The notes beneath the pieces are model-generated. The model was not told the origin of the DNA. It saw only the letters and a list, made by a program, of their open reading frames with translations, and searched no databases. 8,974 nucleotides of DNA from Deltaproteobacteria bacterium (GTDB lineage Bacteria > UBA10199 > 2-02-FULL-44-16). The position numbers and the translations under genes are program-made. The stretch spans positions 1 through 8,974 of the forward strand of contig JACQMA010000127.1 in assembly GCA_016203825.1 (NCBI GenBank). The letters are read 5' to 3'. Positions within the stretch are counted from its first letter, which is position 1, and each line of letters begins with the position of its first letter. Positions 5,631 through 8,974 of the stretch are shown piece by piece.

Positions 5631-6814
5631 GCGTTGGCGATGTCCCAAAACTCCGGAAAACTCTTATTGACCACTTCAGGATGTGTCAGGGTGATGGGGC
5701 AGCCCGCCCGCCGGGCCACCGCTGCGGCAAACGCAAGCCGATGATCGTCGGCGGGATCAAAACCAATAGGAAGCAGCTTCCTATTGGTTATGCACCCATG
5801 AATCACAAGCCCATCATCACGTAGCGTGACCTCGCGGCCCATGAGACGAATGAGCTCCGAAACTTTTTCGATTCGATTGGATTCTTTGTAGACGAGTTGA
5901 GGAGCTCCGTGCAAAAGCGATTCTCCATCGGCGAGAGCCGCAAGCACCGCCAGCACCGGAAAGAGATCGGGCGTTGAACCGAGACTACTCTCGATCGACG
6001 TCAGATAGGTTCCCTTCTGAATACGAAGCGTCCCCTCTTGAATCTGAACATGGGCACCCAACCGCGTCAGGAGATCGGGGAAAATACGATCCGGCTGGAG
6101 ACTCTCCTGTGGAAAGTCACTGATATCGGCTCGTCCGGCAATGGCCGCAAGCGCGGCAACGGCAAAGGCAGAACTCAAATCGATTTCGGCACGATACGTC
6201 CCGCTCCTGACTCGATTATTTTCATGAATCCAGATTCGATCGTCATCAAGTCGCGACACCCTCATCCCACAGGTACGGGCAAGTTGTATCGTCAGGTCAA
6301 GATAGCCCGCGGACACGGGAGCGGGGGTAAGATACAATTCGACCGGATAGGAAAGTTCCCATGCATTGAGGATCACGGCCGAAGCAAATTGACTTGAAAA
6401 ACTCGCATCAATTTTGAGCGGCCCTTTCGGACGACGCCAACCGTCGGATTCAATCATCAACACCGACTGATGACCGTGGGTGATCGTTGCGGTGCAGCCA
6501 AGTTGTTCCAAGATGGAAATGAGCGGTGCATGGGGACGATTCAAAAGACGCGACGATCCCATCAACAAATGGCGACCGGGAAGGCGAGCGGCCTTGAGCG
6601 CCAAGAAACGAAACACGGCTGCTGCCTCACCACCATTGATCGGCTGATGAGCCCTCAGGGCATCCAGCCCTTCGCGCATCCGCAGGACATCGTCACAGCG
6701 GGAGTCGCCTTCAATCTGAAAATTCCCTCGTGCGTGCGAACTCATCAGGAGAAAACGATTGAGCATCGCCTTGGCGGCAGGAATCGTTCCGTGAAAAGAG
6801 AAACTTCCGTTCAT
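5627..6814 (-). CDS. aroA: EPSP synthase AroA (3-phosphoshikimate 1-carboxyvinyltransferase), divergent
   Basis: Encodes 395 aa. It joins PEP to shikimate 3-phosphate to make EPSP. Supporting motifs: IPAAKAMLNRFLL (residues 11-23; usually PGSKSxSNR, with the lysine and arginine kept but serine replaced by alanine), GGEAAAVFRFLA (61-72), NRPHAPL, FSSQFASAVIL (the phosphate-binding SSQ), TPDLFPVLAVLAALA (catalytic aspartate), YKESNRIEKVSEL (usually KESDR), DDGLVIHG, DDHRLAFAAAVA and NKSFPEFW. The N-terminal part between the SDD-like motif and the GGEAAA motif is some 20 residues shorter than usual. An alanine sits where many enzymes have the glycine next to bound PEP. The ATG at 6814 was preferred over one three codons upstream: it forms ATGA with the aroB stop and has AAGGA 8 nt before it. 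A perfect 14-bp inverted repeat lies inside the gene (5761-5789). Confidence 0.92.
   Translation of the reverse strand: MNGSFSFHGTIPAAKAMLNRFLLMSSHARGNFQIEGDSRCDDVLRMREGLDALRAHQPINGGEAAAVFRFLALKAARLPGRHLLMGSSRLLNRPHAPLISILEQLGCTATITHGHQSVLMIESDGWRRPKGPLKIDASFSSQFASAVILNAWELSYPVELYLTPAPVSAGYLDLTIQLARTCGMRVSRLDDDRIWIHENNRVRSGTYRAEIDLSSAFAVAALAAIAGRADISDFPQESLQPDRIFPDLLTRLGAHVQIQEGTLRIQKGTYLTSIESSLGSTPDLFPVLAVLAALADGESLLHGAPQLVYKESNRIEKVSELIRLMGREVTLRDDGLVIHGCITNRKLLPIGFDPADDHRLAFAAAVARRAGCPITLTHPEVVNKSFPEFWDIANA
5761..5789. repeat. 14-bp perfect inverted repeat (1-nt centre) inside aroA
   Basis: The arms AACCAATAGGAAGC (5761-5774) and GCTTCCTATTGGTT (5776-5789) are perfect reverse complements around a single central base. 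As RNA it would form about 13 pairs with a 3-nt loop. It lies in aroA codons for TNRKLLPIG, a normally variable loop just before the DDHR motif. On the coding (minus) strand the hairpin ends in a short TTTT, too short to call a terminator. Random occurrence is very unlikely. Confidence 0.75.
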
Positions 6815-7848
6815 GCAACCCATCCTTGGCGCTGCGCCTCGGCCACTAAGGCCCGCAATGACACTCGTTCGCGGTGGGGTCGACCGACACCCTTCAAAAA
6901 AACAAATTCAATCGCATCGTGCGAGATACGTTTCTTGTCGGCGCTCACAAGCGTTTGAAAACGTTGACGCGACATTTTTCTCGAGGGTTTTTTCTGACCG
7001 TTCCGGACCGTATCGACAACATGCTGCGGCAATCCATATTTCTTTGCACTCCACTCGAGTGCAAAGAGAAGTCCCGCCGCAATCGCCTTGCCGTGGGACA
7101 TGCGGTAGTGTGCCTCCACAATATGGCCCATCGTGTGACCAAGATTCAAAAGACGCCGGTGTCCATTCCGTTCGAAGGGATCGCGCTGAACAATGCGTTG
7201 TTTGGCGCGGATGGCGTGAGGTAACAGCTTCCAAAGTGAGATGCTGGGCCTACCTGCTCGGAACTCCTCGCGAGTGACTATAGAATTAGTCACTCGCTCC
7301 GGGTTCGCTCGCAGCGGCCCGCCACTGATAAGCGCAATTTTCGTAAGTTCCGCCATGGCCTCTCGCGCACGAGCTTCGGGTTGTGCCATCAAAAGAGATT
7401 TCACGAGGTAGATGTGGGATGGAAAATAAAAGGTCCCGATTTGATTTTTGATGCCACGGACATTCAACGCCGTTTTTCCGCCGTGAGCGGCGTCGACTGC
7501 TGCGAGCCACGTCGAAGGAACGAAGATCAACTGCACCCCGCGCTTCAGGACACTCGCGACAAAGCCTGCAAAATCACATACCGACCCGCCACCCACGGCT
7601 ATTATAATGATATCGTTGCGCGCGATGCCATCACTGAGGGCCAGGAGTCGCTTCATGTGGTTGGGAAACGATTCCACGGCCTTGAGTTTTTCTCCCGCCG
7701 AGACGGGATAGCGCTTGGGAAACGTACGAACCCATTGGCGAAAGGCTGGTGAGACACTAACAAGCTTTCGATCGAAAATGAGGATCGAACGCGAGGCGCA
7801 CGACCGAAGATTCGGAAGGTCACGCTGAGCGATAAGTTTTCTCGACAT
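6811..7848 (-). CDS. aroB: 3-dehydroquinate synthase AroB
   Basis: Encodes 345 aa. It converts DAHP to 3-dehydroquinate using NAD+ and a divalent metal. Motifs in order: NAD loop [17 protein letters not shown] (82-98), [25 protein letters not shown] (substrate lysine K125), [19 protein letters not shown] (metal ligand E167), [14 protein letters not shown] (H238, H242) and [11 protein letters not shown] (metal ligand H252). Differences from the usual family wording are PSTWL for PTTLL, AH for S(S/V) before GGKT, and HGK for the near-universal HGE. The metal ligands and substrate residues are all present, so activity is expected. The ATG at 7848 lies 29 bp inside ispG, with GAGGAG only 1 nt before it. 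A TTG at 7857 is the only other in-frame option nearby, so the exact start is uncertain. Two perfect 11-bp inverted repeats lie in the gene (7041-7067 and 7270-7297). Confidence 0.93.
   Translation of the reverse strand: MSRKLIAQRDLPNLRSCASRSILIFDRKLVSVSPAFRQWVRTFPKRYPVSAGEKLKAVESFPNHMKRLLALSDGIARNDIIIIAVGGGSVCDFAGFVASVLKRGVQLIFVPSTWLAAVDAAHGGKTALNVRGIKNQIGTFYFPSHIYLVKSLLMAQPEARAREAMAELTKIALISGGPLRANPERVTNSIVTREEFRAGRPSISLWKLLPHAIRAKQRIVQRDPFERNGHRRLLNLGHTMGHIVEAHYRMSHGKAIAAGLLFALEWSAKKYGLPQHVVDTVRNGQKKPSRKMSRQRFQTLVSADKKRISHDAIEFVFLKGVGRPHRERVSLRALVAEAQRQGWVA
6823..6827 (-). promoter_or_regulatory. Ribosome binding site that sets the aroA start
   Basis: AAGGA on the minus strand lies within the end of aroB, 8 nt before the ATG at 6814. 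The alternative ATG at 6823 directly overlaps this site and so could not be served by it. This favours the start that overlaps the aroB stop. Confidence 0.6.
7041..7067. repeat. 11-bp perfect inverted repeat inside aroB, metal-site region
   Basis: The arms TCTTTGCACTC (7041-7051) and GAGTGCAAAGA (7057-7067) are exact reverse complements around a 5-nt loop. The centre also contains the 10-bp palindrome CACTCGAGTG. It covers codons for [10 protein letters not shown], just after the metal-ligand histidine, in a stretch where the protein sequence is conserved. It therefore arises from codon choice rather than an inserted loop. Confidence 0.65.
7270..7297. repeat. 11-bp perfect inverted repeat inside aroB, variable region
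   Basis: The arms GCGAGTGACTA (7270-7280) and TAGTCACTCGC (7287-7297) are exact reverse complements around a 6-nt loop. It covers codons for [10 protein letters not shown], between the catalytic glutamate motif and the histidine motif, where AroB proteins vary. It could be a small inserted palindrome or a selected RNA hairpin. Confidence 0.7.
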
Positions 7849-8974
7849 ACTCCTCAACCATCTTCTTGAATTGAACCATCATGTCGGGGCCTTCGAGGGT
7901 CACGGTTTTCCTCCCATCGACGAACACCGGGGCTTTTGGATTTTCGCCGGTTCCCGGGAGCGAGATGCCAATATTCGAGTGCTTTGATTCGCCCGGCCCA
8001 TTCACGATGCAACCCATAACGGCAATCTTGAGGTTTTCGACGCCGACGATGCCCTGCTTCTTCCACACCGGCATTCTCTCTTTGAAAAACTCTTCCATAT
8101 CGGCGGACATCTCTTGGAAGAGCGTATTCGTCGTACGTCCACATCCGGGACACGCCGTCACCGATGGTTGAAATTGACGAAAATTCAGCGACTGGAGAAT
8201 ATGCCGACACACCGTCACCTCTTCGGTGCGTGAACCACCAGGAGCTGGTGTGAGCGATACACGAATCGTATCGCCAATCCCCCTATCCAGAAGGATCGAA
8301 AGCGCTGCAGCCGACGACACCGCACCCTTCACTCCCATCCCCGCTTCGGTGAGTCCAAGGTGCAAGGCGTAATCACACTTCCCGGCGAGTTCGGTATACG
8401 CGCGCACCATATCGGGGAGCTTGCTCATCTTGACACTCAAAACGATCTGATCAGCGCGCATTCCGTACTCGCGCGCCATCGTCACCGACGAAAGCGCGCT
8501 CTCCACCATCGTATCGATCATGACGTCATCAGCGGATTTCGGTTTCGCGACACGCCCATTCTCATCCATCAAGCGATTCAGAATCGACTGATCGATGGAA
8601 CCCCAGTTGACGCCGATGCGAACGGGTTTTTGATACTGGAGGGCAACATCGATCATCTGTTTAAAATTTTTGTCGTGCGCCTCGCCGAAACCGACATTGC
8701 CCGGATTGATTCGATACTTGTCGAGTGCCTGCGCGCACGCGGGAACCTTGGTGAGCAAAGTGTGACCATTATAATGAAAGTCCCCGATGAGCGGTGTTTC
8801 ATACCCTTTGGCCAGGAGCTTCTCTTTAATATGAGGAATCGCTTGCGCCGCCGCTTCGACGTTGACGGTGAGGCGAACGATCTCGGAACCCGCATCGGCA
8901 AGCTCCATCACTTGTTTGACGGATCCCTCGATATCGGCCGTGTCGGTATTCGTCATGGACTGGATAACGACGGG
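7820..8974 (-). CDS. ispG: IspG (GcpE), (E)-4-hydroxy-3-methylbut-2-enyl-diphosphate synthase, 5' end beyond window
   Basis: 384 codons plus stop are visible; the first residues in the window read [15 protein letters not shown], which normally lies some way inside the protein, so the start is past position 8974. IspG is the [4Fe-4S] enzyme that reduces methylerythritol cyclodiphosphate to HMBPP, the penultimate MEP-pathway step to isoprenoid precursors. Seen: the N-terminal TIM barrel ([50 protein letters not shown]) and the C-terminal cluster domain with CPGCGRT and [10 protein letters not shown], which supply the three cluster cysteines and the conserved glutamate. No large insert is seen, so it resembles the short two-domain form. 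It is the most upstream visible gene of the leftward aro block and overlaps aroB by 29 bp. Any promoter for the block lies outside the window or further upstream genes exist. Confidence 0.96.
   Translation of the reverse strand, partial: PVVIQSMTNTDTADIEGSVKQVMELADAGSEIVRLTVNVEAAAQAIPHIKEKLLAKGYETPLIGDFHYNGHTLLTKVPACAQALDKYRINPGNVGFGEAHDKNFKQMIDVALQYQKPVRIGVNWGSIDQSILNRLMDENGRVAKPKSADDVMIDTMVESALSSVTMAREYGMRADQIVLSVKMSKLPDMVRAYTELAGKCDYALHLGLTEAGMGVKGAVSSAAALSILLDRGIGDTIRVSLTPAPGGSRTEEVTVCRHILQSLNFRQFQPSVTACPGCGRTTNTLFQEMSADMEEFFKERMPVWKKQGIVGVENLKIAVMGCIVNGPGESKHSNIGISLPGTGENPKAPVFVDGRKTVTLEGPDMMVQFKKMVEEYVEKTYRSA

Noticed and set aside
6811..7848. Glycerol dehydrogenase or another sugar phosphate cyclase as an alternative for AroB
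   Set aside because: [14 protein letters not shown] and LNLGHTMGH are characteristic of dehydroquinate synthase, and the genes on both sides complete the same pathway.

Overview
The window is wholly bacterial and almost entirely coding. It holds nine genes in two divergent blocks around a 63-bp gap. All are biosynthetic and concern chorismate and menaquinone. Base composition is moderately GC-rich by eye. I see no tRNA, rRNA, CRISPR array, insertion sequence, phage gene or transfer marker. The organism is an unidentified menaquinone-making bacterium that uses the MEP isoprenoid route. The divergent, compact enzyme versions would fit an uncultivated or little-studied lineage (a Bdellovibrionota-like group is only a guess).

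Layout on the minus strand, read right to left: ispG (5' end beyond the window) > aroB > aroA > a three-domain aroK-aroD-aroE fusion > aroC. Farther left, starting at the gap, comes menF > menD (menD runs off the left edge). On the plus strand, starting at the same gap: a DAHP synthase gene > menG/ubiE. The plus block ends tail-to-tail with aroC, overlapping it by 37 bp.

Together the genes encode all seven steps from PEP and erythrose-4-phosphate to chorismate in five other genes plus one fusion: DAHP synthase, AroB, AroD, AroE, AroK, AroA and AroC. They also encode the entry into menaquinone (MenF, MenD), its final methylation (MenG) and a late MEP-pathway enzyme for isoprenoid precursors (IspG). 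Every same-strand junction overlaps: five are four-base ATGA stop/start overlaps, and ispG/aroB overlaps by 29 bp.

The most striking point is that aroB > aroA > aroK-D-E has exactly the domain order of the eukaryotic pentafunctional AROM protein, with the last three domains already fused. Other points of interest are an EPSP synthase with altered active-site motifs, a shortened AroD domain with its catalytic residues kept, a possibly leaderless DAHP synthase mRNA, and several perfect inverted repeats inside coding sequence that are unlikely by chance.
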